Assembly (NCBI GenBank): GCA_036504335.1
Contig: DASXVJ010000017.1
Coordinates: 124,001 to 188,000 of the forward strand
Direction: 5' to 3'
Length of the DNA stretch: 64,000 nt
Origin: Fen-183 sp036504335
GTDB lineage: Bacteria; Acidobacteriota; Thermoanaerobaculia; UBA5066
Shown: piece by piece, positions 45,358 to 53,534 of the stretch
Position numbering within the stretch: the first letter of the stretch is position 1
Layout of the letters: the number at the start of each line of letters is the position of its first letter
Notes under the pieces: generated by a model
Database searches by the model: none
The model's input: only the letters and a program-made list of their open reading frames with translations
What the model was told of the DNA's origin: nothing
Program-made: the position numbers and the translations under genes

Positions 45358-46604
45358 TGCTCTCCGGCGCCTTCCGCGAGCGCCTCTTCGAGGCCTGGGT
45401 CGAGATCCGGGAGAACCTCGGGCGCTCGTCGCTGCAGGCCATCGGCGTGATCCTCGGCGTCGCGTCGGTCCTCGGGGGCTTCTCGATCTCGGACAGCCAG
45501 AGGCGCCGCGCCGACGAGCGCTGGATGAAGCTCGGCGGCATGGACCGCCTCATGGTCCAGCAGGCCACCGCCGTGAAGGACGGCACGCCCACGGCGCTGC
45601 AGAACGCGAACCTCGGCCTGCGCAACGAGGACGCCCTGGAGGGCGGCGGGCTGGACACGAAGTCGCTGGACGGCGTCTCGCAGCAGAAGCGCGTCCGCGC
45701 GCGCGTGCGCTCCGCCCACGCCGACCAGGACCGGCCCGTGACCGGCATCGACGGGGACTACCTGCCCCTGAACGGCTACGGCGTCGAGAAGGGCCGCGCC
45801 TTCTCGGCCGAGGAGCTGTCCGAGGGCCGGGCCGTCGCGCTCCTCGGCGCCGAGGCGGCCGCGACGTTCTTCCCCACCGGTGATCCGGTCGGCCAGACGA
45901 TCCGGGTCGGCGACGTGCCGGTCACGGTGGTGGGCATCTTCGGGGAGAAGATCTTCCGCTGGCGGGACAACCAGGGTAACCAGTTCGCGTGGCGCAACCG
46001 CGTGATCTGCCTTCCCGCCTCGCTCGTCGCGCGCCGGATGAACGGGGACAAGTGGCAGCGCGTCGACACCGTGTCGTTCCGCATCCGCGACCTGTCCGTC
46101 ATGGAGAAATTCAGCGAGGGCCTCGGGGCGCTCCTGCGCGGGAACCACCGCCAGCAGGAGGACTTCCGGATGGACGACATCGCCAAACGCGTGCGCAAGC
46201 GACAGAGCCAGGGCGACGTCTACAACATCATCTTCATGCTCTCGGGAATCCTGTCGCTCATCGGCGGCGGCATGGTCAACGTGAACATCCAGATGGCGAC
46301 GCTGAAGGACCGGGTCCGCGAGGTGGGCGTGAAGATGGCGATCGGCGCCTCGGGCCGCGAGATCTTCAAGGGCTTCATGACCGAGGCGCTCCTCGTCACG
46401 GGCCTCGGGAGCGCGGTGGGTCTCCTCGGCGGCGTCCTCTTCTCGAAGTTCATCACCTCGTTCCTCGAGATCCCCCTCTTCATGAAGCCCGCGAGCTTCG
46501 CGTGGGCGTTCTTCCTCGCGACCGCGTTCGGCTTCGTCTTCGCGCTCTACCCGGCGTGGAAAGCCAGCCGCCTCTCTCCGATGGAGGCGCTGCGGTATGA
46601 GTAG
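45357..46604 (+). CDS. ABC transporter permease (MacB/FtsX type), first
   Basis: A 415-residue permease. An N-terminal span (SSLQAIGVILGVASVLGGFS) is followed by a periplasmic MacB core domain to about residue 280 and three C-terminal spans of the FtsX module, ending with the typical FALYPAWKASRLSPMEALRY. It pairs with the next permease, so the transporter is probably a heterodimer. Confidence 0.88.
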   Translation: MLSGAFRERLFEAWVEIRENLGRSSLQAIGVILGVASVLGGFSISDSQRRRADERWMKLGGMDRLMVQQATAVKDGTPTALQNANLGLRNEDALEGGGLDTKSLDGVSQQKRVRARVRSAHADQDRPVTGIDGDYLPLNGYGVEKGRAFSAEELSEGRAVALLGAEAAATFFPTGDPVGQTIRVGDVPVTVVGIFGEKIFRWRDNQGNQFAWRNRVICLPASLVARRMNGDKWQRVDTVSFRIRDLSVMEKFSEGLGALLRGNHRQQEDFRMDDIAKRVRKRQSQGDVYNIIFMLSGILSLIGGGMVNVNIQMATLKDRVREVGVKMAIGASGREIFKGFMTEALLVTGLGSAVGLLGGVLFSKFITSFLEIPLFMKPASFAWAFFLATAFGFVFALYPAWKASRLSPMEALRYE

Positions 46605-47889
46605 CGTCGCCGCCGCCCTCGCGTCGCCGCAGCCCGGGACCGTTCGCCGGCTGTCATGGGCGGCAAAACTGAATCTCGTCTGGGAGGTCGTCACGGGCGG
46701 CCTCGTCGAGCTGTGGTCGCACAAGCTGCGCTCGATTCTCACGCTCACGCTCCTCATGCTCGGCGTCTTCGCGCTCGTCGTCCTCACGTCCGTCCTCGAC
46801 GGCGTTCTCGACAAGGTCTCGACGGGCTTCTCGGGGATGAGCTGGGACGGCACGGTCGTCATCCAGCCGAAGGAGGCCGAGACGACGGAGGAGCGCCAGC
46901 GCTTCGCGATGAGCCCCGGCCTGCGGTTCGAGGACCTCGCCCGCCTCACGGCGCCGCACCCCGGCGTGATCGCGTACCTGCCGCGCGCGACGAAGTCGGT
47001 GCGCGTGCGGACCTCCGGCGGCCCGGAGCGCATCTTCGTCACGGGCCTCACGCCCGACTACGCGCTCCTGATGAACCGGCCGATCGCCTCCGGCCGCGGC
47101 CTGACGGAAGACGACCGAAAGCGCCGGAGCACGGTGGCGGTCGTGGGGTCGACGCTCGGCGCCAAGCTCTTCGGCGGGGCGGACCCCGTGGGCCACGACG
47201 TCCTCGTGGAGGGCGTGCCGTTCCGGATCGTCGGCCTGCAGGCCCCGGTTCAGATCTTCAACGAGGAAATCTACCTCGACGCGAACGGGCTGATGATCCC
47301 GCTCGAGACGTACATGGATCGCATGGACTCGAGCCACAAGCTCAGGTCCCTCGCCGTGAAGCTGCGCCGCCGGAGCGACCTCGACGACGTCTCCGCCCTC
47401 GTTCTCGGGCGCGCGAAGCAGTCCCACCACGGGATCGAGGACGTCGAGGTCAAGGACCTCGAGGCCGAGGCCGCGAAGTCGTGGGCGGGGTTCCTCGAGG
47501 AGATGCGCGGATGGCGGGTCGTGCTCTCCAGCCTCGCCGCGACGGTCCTCCTCGTCGGCGGCGTGGGCGTCCTGTCCGTGATGCTCATCTCGTTCTCGGA
47601 CCGCAGGTACGAGATTGGCCTGCGCAAGTCGCTCGGCGCCTCGGACGGCCAGATCCTCGTCCAGTTCCTCCTCGAGGCGCTCGTCCTCGCGGCGATGGGC
47701 GCGACCGCCGGCACGCTCGGCGGCGCCGCGCTCTGCCGCGTGCTCTCGCCGAAGTTCCCGTGGGGGCTCGTCGTGAACTCCATGGGCCTGGCGGTCGCAT
47801 GGGCCGTCGCGCTCGGCCTCGCGCTCGTCTTCGGCCTCTACCCCGCGATCCGCGCTTCGCGTCTCTCGCCGATGGAGGCGATGCGCTGA
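46597..47889 (+). CDS. ABC transporter permease (MacB/FtsX type), second
   Basis: A 430-residue permease with the same plan. The first span is LRSILTLTLLMLGVFALVVL, then a periplasmic domain (FVTGLTPDYALLMNRPIASG) and a C-terminal FtsX module (DRRYEIGLRKSLGASDGQIL), ending GLYPAIRASRLSPMEAMR. It overlaps the first permease by eight bases. Confidence 0.88.
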   Translation: MSSVAAALASPQPGTVRRLSWAAKLNLVWEVVTGGLVELWSHKLRSILTLTLLMLGVFALVVLTSVLDGVLDKVSTGFSGMSWDGTVVIQPKEAETTEERQRFAMSPGLRFEDLARLTAPHPGVIAYLPRATKSVRVRTSGGPERIFVTGLTPDYALLMNRPIASGRGLTEDDRKRRSTVAVVGSTLGAKLFGGADPVGHDVLVEGVPFRIVGLQAPVQIFNEEIYLDANGLMIPLETYMDRMDSSHKLRSLAVKLRRRSDLDDVSALVLGRAKQSHHGIEDVEVKDLEAEAAKSWAGFLEEMRGWRVVLSSLAATVLLVGGVGVLSVMLISFSDRRYEIGLRKSLGASDGQILVQFLLEALVLAAMGATAGTLGGAALCRVLSPKFPWGLVVNSMGLAVAWAVALGLALVFGLYPAIRASRLSPMEAMR

Positions 47890-47918
47890 GGGGCGGTGTC
47901 CGCCGCTAAGATGCGGCG

Positions 47919-48866
47919 GTGAAGCGTCGAAAGAACTCGAACGTCCATCCCGCGAACGCGCGCTCCCTCAAGGCGGCGGCTGCGCGACTCAGGCGGGGCG
48001 AGCTCGTTGCGTTTCCGACGGAGACCGTCTACGGCCTCGGGGCGAACGCGCTGGACGGGGAGGCCGTCGCGAAAATCTTCGCGGCGAAGGGACGCCCTCA
48101 GGACAATCCGGTAATCGTGCACGTCAGCGATTTGAAGATGCTTGGAAAGGTGACGGGCCCGCCGCCGCCGCTCGCGAAAAGGCTCATCGCGCGCTTCTGG
48201 CCGGGGCCCCTCACCCTCGTACTTTCTAAGAACTCTTCAATCCCCTCTTCGGTCACCGCCGGCCTGGCCACCGTTGCGGTGCGCATGCCTCAGGGCCTCG
48301 CGCGCGACCTCGTGCGTCTCGCGGGCGTGCCGATTGCCGCGCCGAGCGCGAACCTCTCCGGGCGCCCGAGCCCGACGACGGCCGCGCACGTCGCGGAGGA
48401 CTTCCCGGACGTCTTCGTCCTCGACGGCGGAGCGACGGCGCACGGACTCGAATCCACGGTTCTCGCGCTCGACCCACCCGGCGTCCTGCGGGAAGGGGCG
48501 ATCCCGGGGGATCTTCTTAGAACGATGATTCCCGGGCTTCGGCTGCCCGGTGCGAGACGAAAACGCGCGTCGGGGGGCGCCTCCCCGGCCGTCAGCCCGG
48601 GCACGAAGTACACCCACTACGCACCGAGCCGGCCCCTCATCCTCTTTCTAAGAAAATCTTCTCTTCTCTCCTACGCGAAGGCGCATCCGAAGGCCCTCGT
48701 CCTTTCCCTCGGCTCTTCTCCCGAGGAGATCGCCCGCAACCTCTTCGCCGCGCTGCGCACGCGGCGCAAGGGCACCGAGCTCCTCGCGCTCGCGATCCCT
48801 CGCCGCGGCGTCGGCCGCGCCGTGATGGACCGGCTCACGCGCGCCGCGACGCGGATCGTCCCCTAG
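47919..48866 (+). CDS. Threonylcarbamoyl-AMP synthase (Sua5/YrdC/TsaC family)
   Basis: Makes threonylcarbamoyl-AMP for the t6A tRNA modification. RRGELVAFPTETVYGLGANA, KGRPQDNPVIVHVSD, RFWPGPLTLVL and PIAAPSANLSGRPSPTTAAH define the YrdC domain. SPGTKYTHYAPSRPL starts the C-terminal Sua5 domain. At 315 residues it is the long Sua5 type. GTG at 47919 is the start. Two inverted motif pairs lie within it, yet their codons fall at normal family positions. Confidence 0.92.
   Translation: MKRRKNSNVHPANARSLKAAAARLRRGELVAFPTETVYGLGANALDGEAVAKIFAAKGRPQDNPVIVHVSDLKMLGKVTGPPPPLAKRLIARFWPGPLTLVLSKNSSIPSSVTAGLATVAVRMPQGLARDLVRLAGVPIAAPSANLSGRPSPTTAAHVAEDFPDVFVLDGGATAHGLESTVLALDPPGVLREGAIPGDLLRTMIPGLRLPGARRKRASGGASPAVSPGTKYTHYAPSRPLILFLRKSSLLSYAKAHPKALVLSLGSSPEEIARNLFAALRTRRKGTELLALAIPRRGVGRAVMDRLTRAATRIVP
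48131..48240. repeat. Inverted motif pair in the YrdC domain of the Sua5 gene
   Basis: The forward arm is TTGAAGATGCTTGGAAAGGT (48132-48151), a degenerate copy. The reverse arm ACTTTCTAAGAACTCTTCAA (48221-48240) is a good one. They face each other across codons for the conserved RFWPGPLTLVL block, so the segment between them is native gene sequence. Confidence 0.55.
48505..48665. repeat. Inverted motif pair in the C-terminal half of the Sua5 gene
   Basis: Forward arm GGGGATCTTCTTAGAACGAT (48506-48525) and reverse arm CTCTTTCTAAGAAAATCTTC (48642-48661) enclose the conserved SPGTKYTHYAP codons. The reverse arm continues into the TCTTCTCTCC pyrimidine tract seen in other copies. Confidence 0.7.
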
Positions 48867-50401
48867 CCGGAAGCCGCCACGAACGCGCTCGGGAAGCGGG
48901 CGAGCATCGCCGTCGCGTGGACGACCTCGCGCAGGTCCACGCACTCGCCGATCTTGTGCGTGTTCTGCTCGATGCCGGGGCCGATCCCGAGCATCGCCGG
49001 GTGTTTCACGGCGCCCGAGACGACCCAGCGCTTCCTCTCGGGAACCGCGATGGAGGTGTCGTCCTTCGGCACCGGGAAGCCGACGCCGTCCGTCGAGAAG
49101 ATCCACCGGTCGACGCGCGGTTCCCTGCGGAGCGTGCCGCGCGCGCCTCCGTCCGGGACGTGCGGCGAGACGACGCCGCGGTACGCCGCAACCGCGGCCT
49201 GGATTGCCGGGTGCTCCTCGGGCGTGAGCCACCCCATGTAGACCTGCGGGTTGTGGAGGATGAAGCCGGTCCACGTCGGCTCGTCGTACGTCGGGACCGT
49301 GACGGTGACCGTCAGCCCCGCAGCCCGCGCCGCGGCCACGGCGGTGAGCCCCTCCACGTCGGCGACGGCCTTCTCCGGCGTCTCGCCGATCGTGAGGCGC
49401 CGGTCGAAGCGGAAGACGAACCTCTCGGGAACCGCGCAGTCGCTCGGCGTGTCGAGGCGTGCCCACGAGGCCGTGCGCGTGCCGTGCCCGAGGAACGGAT
49501 GGTCGAGGAACCCGTCGCGGGCCTCGTAACGCCTCGCGGCCTCCGCGACGATGGGCCCGGCCCACTCCAGCGGGTTCTTCCCTTCCCACGGCATCGAGCC
49601 GTGGCACGACTTCCCCGTGACGGACACTTCGATCTGCATGCGGCCGCGCTGGCCGCGGTAAATGCCGAGAGCGCCCTTCGCGGAATCCCCGGTGCCCTCC
49701 GTGAGGATCACGGCGTCCGGCACGAGCTCCGGGCCGGCGCCCGGCAGGACTTTCTTCACGAGGTACTGCGGCCCGCCGCCGTCGTTGTCCTCCTCGGCGA
49801 CCGTCGCGTACGAGCGGACGATCGCGCCCTTGAGCGCGCCCAGCGGCGCGAGCTCGAGGAGGATCTTCGTCGCGACGACCTGCGTGACGACGCCCGAGAG
49901 CTGGTCGGCCCCGCCGCGGCCGAAGACCAGGTGCTCCCATTCCGAGGAAGGCGGAAGATGCCCCAACTCCCCTTCGAGGAAGTCCCGGCGAACGGCGGCG
50001 GCGTCGAAGAGTCCTTCGAAGGCGTCAATGCCGCCCGTCTTCTCCCTCCAGGCGGATCTCAGGGGACGCACCGTGTCGGTGTGCCCGTCGAAGTAGACGA
50101 CCTTCTTTTCCTTCGAAGAAATCCCATCCTCCGGATCCTCGACCGACCAGACGAGGTTCCCGTAGCCGTCGAAACCGACGTCCTCGGGCCGGCGGACGGC
50201 GCCAGCCTGGACGATCATCTTCTTGAGGTACTCGAGCCTCGGTTTCTCGTGGTTCGAGAGGCCGCAGCTCGGGTCCCCGCCGGCGTCCTTCGGCCTGTCG
50301 ACGTAGTCGGCCGGGATGCGGATGACTTCCCTCAGGATCTCGGCCGCGAGCGGCCGGTAGCGGGCCGCGAGCTCCGCGACCCGCTTGTCGAGCTCGTTCA
50401 T
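48863..50401 (-). CDS. ygeY: M20 metallopeptidase/deacylase YgeY-like (purine operon)
   Basis: A 512-residue M20 enzyme. YFDGHTDTVRP, RGGADQLSGVV, TVAEEDNDGGG and SCHGSMPWEGKNP give the dinuclear zinc site. The gene lies immediately downstream of ygeW as in E. coli and clostridial purine clusters, where YgeY is thought to act on a ureido or carbamoyl intermediate. The ATG at 50401 has AAGGAG nine bases upstream; a GTG at 50422 overlapping the ygeW stop is an alternative. Residues 91-132 are longer than usual and lie inside a motif pair. Confidence 0.85.
   Translation of the reverse strand: MNELDKRVAELAARYRPLAAEILREVIRIPADYVDRPKDAGGDPSCGLSNHEKPRLEYLKKMIVQAGAVRRPEDVGFDGYGNLVWSVEDPEDGISSKEKKVVYFDGHTDTVRPLRSAWREKTGGIDAFEGLFDAAAVRRDFLEGELGHLPPSSEWEHLVFGRGGADQLSGVVTQVVATKILLELAPLGALKGAIVRSYATVAEEDNDGGGPQYLVKKVLPGAGPELVPDAVILTEGTGDSAKGALGIYRGQRGRMQIEVSVTGKSCHGSMPWEGKNPLEWAGPIVAEAARRYEARDGFLDHPFLGHGTRTASWARLDTPSDCAVPERFVFRFDRRLTIGETPEKAVADVEGLTAVAAARAAGLTVTVTVPTYDEPTWTGFILHNPQVYMGWLTPEEHPAIQAAVAAYRGVVSPHVPDGGARGTLRREPRVDRWIFSTDGVGFPVPKDDTSIAVPERKRWVVSGAVKHPAMLGIGPGIEQNTHKIGECVDLREVVHATAMLARFPSAFVAASG
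50005..50128. repeat. Inverted motif pair in ygeY
   Basis: The plus-strand forward arm GAAGAGTCCTTCGAAGGCGT (50006-50025) and reverse arm TTCCTTCGAAGAAATCCCAT (50108-50127) bracket codons for the conserved metal motif HTDTVRP. A further partial copy (CCCCTTCGAGGAAGTCCC) lies at about 49970-49987. Confidence 0.65.
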
Positions 50402-50418
50402 CGTGTTCGTCTCCTTGC

Positions 50419-51543
50419 TCACAGGGCCTCCAGCCGGCGTGCGAGGTCCGGGACCTTCGCCGCCGCCAGGAGCGCCATCACGACGTAGACCTTCCAGTTC
50501 GCCTCGCGCGCGACGTTGACGACGTGCTTCGCCATGACGCCGGGCGAGACCTCGGCCCCGATGTCCGCGGGCAGGCAGTGCATGTAGAGGGCGTCGCCGC
50601 CCTTCGTCGCCTTCATCCGCCGCTCGTCGCAGATCCAGTCCCTGTGCCGGGCGTTGCGGGCGAGCGCGTCCTTCTCGATCTCCCCCATCCGCTTCGTGTC
50701 TCGCGCGCGGTTCGCATCGACGCGCTGGAGCATGAGGTCGTACGGACCCCAGCTCTTGGGATAGACGACGTCGGCGCCCTCGAACGCCCCGTCCATGGAG
50801 GACGTCGTCCGGAAGGTGCCGCCGGAGGCCGCGGCATGCTGAGCCGCGGACGCGAGGCACGGATCCATGAGGCGGTAGCCCTCCGGGTGCGCGAGCGTCA
50901 CGTGGGCGCCGAAACGCGTCATGAGCATGATGAGCCCCTGCGGCACCGAGAGCGGCTTCGCGTAGCTGGGCGAGTACGCCCACGACACGGCGATGCGCTT
51001 TCCGGCGATGCCTTCCGGGAACCTCTCGCGCAGCCAGCAGAGGTCGGCGAGCGTCTGCGTCGGATGGTCGACGTCGCACTGGAGGTTCACGACGGGCACG
51101 CTCCGCGGGTCGCCCGTCGCCGCGAGATAGTCGTCGATGCCCTTCTTCACGTCGCGCATGAAGGCGTTGCCTTCGCCGAGGATCAGGTCGTGCCGCACGC
51201 CGAGCGCATGCGCGTTCATCCCGAGCATCGCGCCGGTCTCGGCCGCGGTCTCGCCGTGCGAGACCTGAGTCGACGACCCGTCCACGATGACGGGGTGCAT
51301 CCCGAGCCTCGCCGCGGCGCCCCCCCAGGCTGACTTCGTCCGCGTGGAGTTGTCGAAGAACATCGCGTACGCGAGCTCGTGCGGGAGAAGCGCCGCCTTC
51401 TTTCCCGCACGGTCCAGCGCGGCGAAGCGCTCGGCGACGGCGAGGAGGGCGGAGAGCTCTTCCGCCGACGCGTCGTCGGTCCGGAGAAGGCTCCGGCCGC
51501 GGAGGCGCTGCGCGGCGGCGGGGTCGATCGGGGCGGTCTTCAT
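50419..51543 (-). CDS. ygeW: Knotted carbamoyltransferase YgeW
   Basis: A 374-residue transcarbamylase. The carbamoyl-phosphate site FFDNSTRTKSAW, HPTQTLADLCWL and MHCLPADIG are all present, and its length and block order match YgeW rather than ornithine or aspartate transcarbamylase. In purine catabolism it is proposed to phosphorolyse a ureido group to carbamoyl phosphate, which a carbamate kinase turns into ATP; no such kinase is in this window. The ATG at 51543 overlaps the ygfK stop. Confidence 0.9.
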   Translation of the reverse strand: MKTAPIDPAAAQRLRGRSLLRTDDASAEELSALLAVAERFAALDRAGKKAALLPHELAYAMFFDNSTRTKSAWGGAAARLGMHPVIVDGSSTQVSHGETAAETGAMLGMNAHALGVRHDLILGEGNAFMRDVKKGIDDYLAATGDPRSVPVVNLQCDVDHPTQTLADLCWLRERFPEGIAGKRIAVSWAYSPSYAKPLSVPQGLIMLMTRFGAHVTLAHPEGYRLMDPCLASAAQHAAASGGTFRTTSSMDGAFEGADVVYPKSWGPYDLMLQRVDANRARDTKRMGEIEKDALARNARHRDWICDERRMKATKGGDALYMHCLPADIGAEVSPGVMAKHVVNVAREANWKVYVVMALLAAAKVPDLARRLEAL

Positions 51544-53534
51544 TTCGAAATCTCCATTACGGACGTTGCTGGATTCGTCGCGGTCAGCCACGACACGACG
51601 CCCGGCGCGAAGAGACCCGCGACGAGGGCGTTCAGCGAATGGTAGTGCCCCACGGGAACGACGTGGCCTTCGAGGACGTCCGGGCGGAGGAGGCGCGCCG
51701 CCGCCGGCTCATCGCCGCCGGGAGCGAAGACGAGCTCGGCGACACCGTCGGAGAAAACGGCGGTGCCGTCTGCCCTGACGAGGAGGTCCACCTCATGCCC
51801 GCCCCACCGCCCGCGCGCGACCATTGCGCCCTCCTCCCGCCTCAGGAAGAAGCCCGGGCGCGGCGCGTCCTCGAGGAAGGAAGCGAGGGACGAGAAGAGG
51901 CGGGGCTTCTCGATGTACGGGCCGCCGTCCTCCGGGCAGAAGACGTCGCAGTTTCCGCAGTCGTTGCACGCATCGGCCCAGTTCGCAATCTGGTGCGGCG
52001 ACGACTTCGCGCCGCCGAGCGCCAGAGTCTTCTCGCCGGCCGGGACGAGACGCCCGCCCTCGACGACGAGGTCGCGGTACGCGATTCTTCGCGCCGGCGC
52101 CTCGTAGGTGAAATTGGCGTCGTTCGGGCAGACGGGGACGCACTTGTCGCAGTTGATGCAGTCGAAGAGGTGCAGGCGCGACCCGATCTTCCGCGGCGGC
52201 GTGCCCGTCCGGGCCGCCGCGTAGTGCGCGTCCCCGACGGCTGCGGCCGTCGCCCGGCGGTGATTCAGGAGAGACGCCTCGAGGGCGCCGCCCCCGACCC
52301 CCGCCTGCTTCCGGATGAAGTCGTCCCGCGTCGCGGCGCCCGCGTCGCGCATCGCGGCGGCGAGGGCTTCGGCCTGCCGGTGGAGGCGCCTGTAGCCGCC
52401 CGGGCGCAGGAGGTCCGTGCAGCTCGTCACGGGCACGAAGCCGCAGGCCACGACGCCGGCCACGTTCGCCGCGTCCACCCCGGCCGAGAAGGACACCGGG
52501 ACGTCCGCGCCCAGCTCCTCGCGGAGCCTCAGCCCCACCGCGAGCGCGAGGGCGTGCAGCGGCTCGCCGGAGAGATACGCCTCGTCTCCGGGCATGAAGT
52601 CGCCCGCATTGGCGACGACGAGCGTGTTCGTGACCTTGAAGCCGAAGCCGAGCCCGAGGCGCACGGCCTCCGCCGCGAGGCCGCGGGCGATCGAGAGCGC
52701 GCCGTCCCAATGGAGGTCCTTCTCGAACGCCGCGCGGCGGAGCGCGATGTGCCCGTACCCCAGCCTGCCGTGGAGGATCTGCTCGACCTCCTCGTAGCCC
52801 AGGAGCGTGGGGTTGAGCTTCACGATCGTGTGGAGGCCCCGCTCGACGAGGAGATGGCGGCCTATCGCGTCGATCTCCTCTGCCGGACAGCCGTGGAACG
52901 TCGAGAGCGTGACCGAGTCCGACAGCCGCGCGTCGCACGGGACGCCGGCCAGGCGCCGGAGAGACGGAGGGAGCTCCCGCGAGAGCGCGGTGCGTTCCTC
53001 GTCGAGAATCGCGCCCGCGTCGCGGATGCCGTCGAAGAACGCGGACATCTTCGCCGACCGGATGCCCTCGAGGTCGTACCCGACGGAGACGTCGAAGATC
53101 ACGTCGCGCTCGCTCACGGGAATGCCGCACAACTCGTCGAGGATCGCGACGAGGAGCCGCGCCTTCGCGTACTCGCGCAGGGAATCCCGGACGGCGAGCT
53201 CCTGCGACCACTCCACGTTGAACCCCACGGTCCGCATGTCGATGCACGGGCGCGGGATCACGAGGTGGTCGTTCACCTGCACCGTCTTGAGCTCGAGAAT
53301 CCTGCCGCCCGCGAGGTACGAGAGCGCGATGTTCTGCGCGAGCTGCGTCTGCGGGCCGGCGGCGGGGCCGAGGGGCGTCGCCGCGCGACGGCCGTGGAAC
53401 CGCACGGACAGGTCGAGGCCCGGCGCGCCCCGGAAGACGTGGCGGACGGGAAGGTCGTAGACCGACCCCTTCGGGAACTCCTCCGCCGCGCGGCGCACGA
53501 GGACGGAGAGCGGGAGCGGGCGGAGCGTGCTCAC
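51540..53534 (-). CDS. ygfK: YgfK-like iron-sulfur oxidoreductase subunit, short form
   Basis: A 664-residue protein of the YgfK (putative selenate reductase subunit) family. Residues 1-430 are a dihydroorotate-dehydrogenase-like barrel (ATPLGPAAGPQTQLAQNIAL, LSDSVTLSTFHGCPAEEI). Two ferredoxin-type [4Fe-4S] motifs follow directly (CINCDKCVPVCPNDANF and CNDCGNCDVFCPEDGGPYIE). Enterobacterial YgfK is about 1030 residues with a GltD-like FAD/NAD(P)H domain before the ferredoxin part; that domain is absent here. It overlaps ssnA (GTGA). Confidence 0.87.
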   Translation of the reverse strand: MSTLRPLPLSVLVRRAAEEFPKGSVYDLPVRHVFRGAPGLDLSVRFHGRRAATPLGPAAGPQTQLAQNIALSYLAGGRILELKTVQVNDHLVIPRPCIDMRTVGFNVEWSQELAVRDSLREYAKARLLVAILDELCGIPVSERDVIFDVSVGYDLEGIRSAKMSAFFDGIRDAGAILDEERTALSRELPPSLRRLAGVPCDARLSDSVTLSTFHGCPAEEIDAIGRHLLVERGLHTIVKLNPTLLGYEEVEQILHGRLGYGHIALRRAAFEKDLHWDGALSIARGLAAEAVRLGLGFGFKVTNTLVVANAGDFMPGDEAYLSGEPLHALALAVGLRLREELGADVPVSFSAGVDAANVAGVVACGFVPVTSCTDLLRPGGYRRLHRQAEALAAAMRDAGAATRDDFIRKQAGVGGGALEASLLNHRRATAAAVGDAHYAAARTGTPPRKIGSRLHLFDCINCDKCVPVCPNDANFTYEAPARRIAYRDLVVEGGRLVPAGEKTLALGGAKSSPHQIANWADACNDCGNCDVFCPEDGGPYIEKPRLFSSLASFLEDAPRPGFFLRREEGAMVARGRWGGHEVDLLVRADGTAVFSDGVAELVFAPGGDEPAAARLLRPDVLEGHVVPVGHYHSLNALVAGLFAPGVVSWLTATNPATSVMEISK

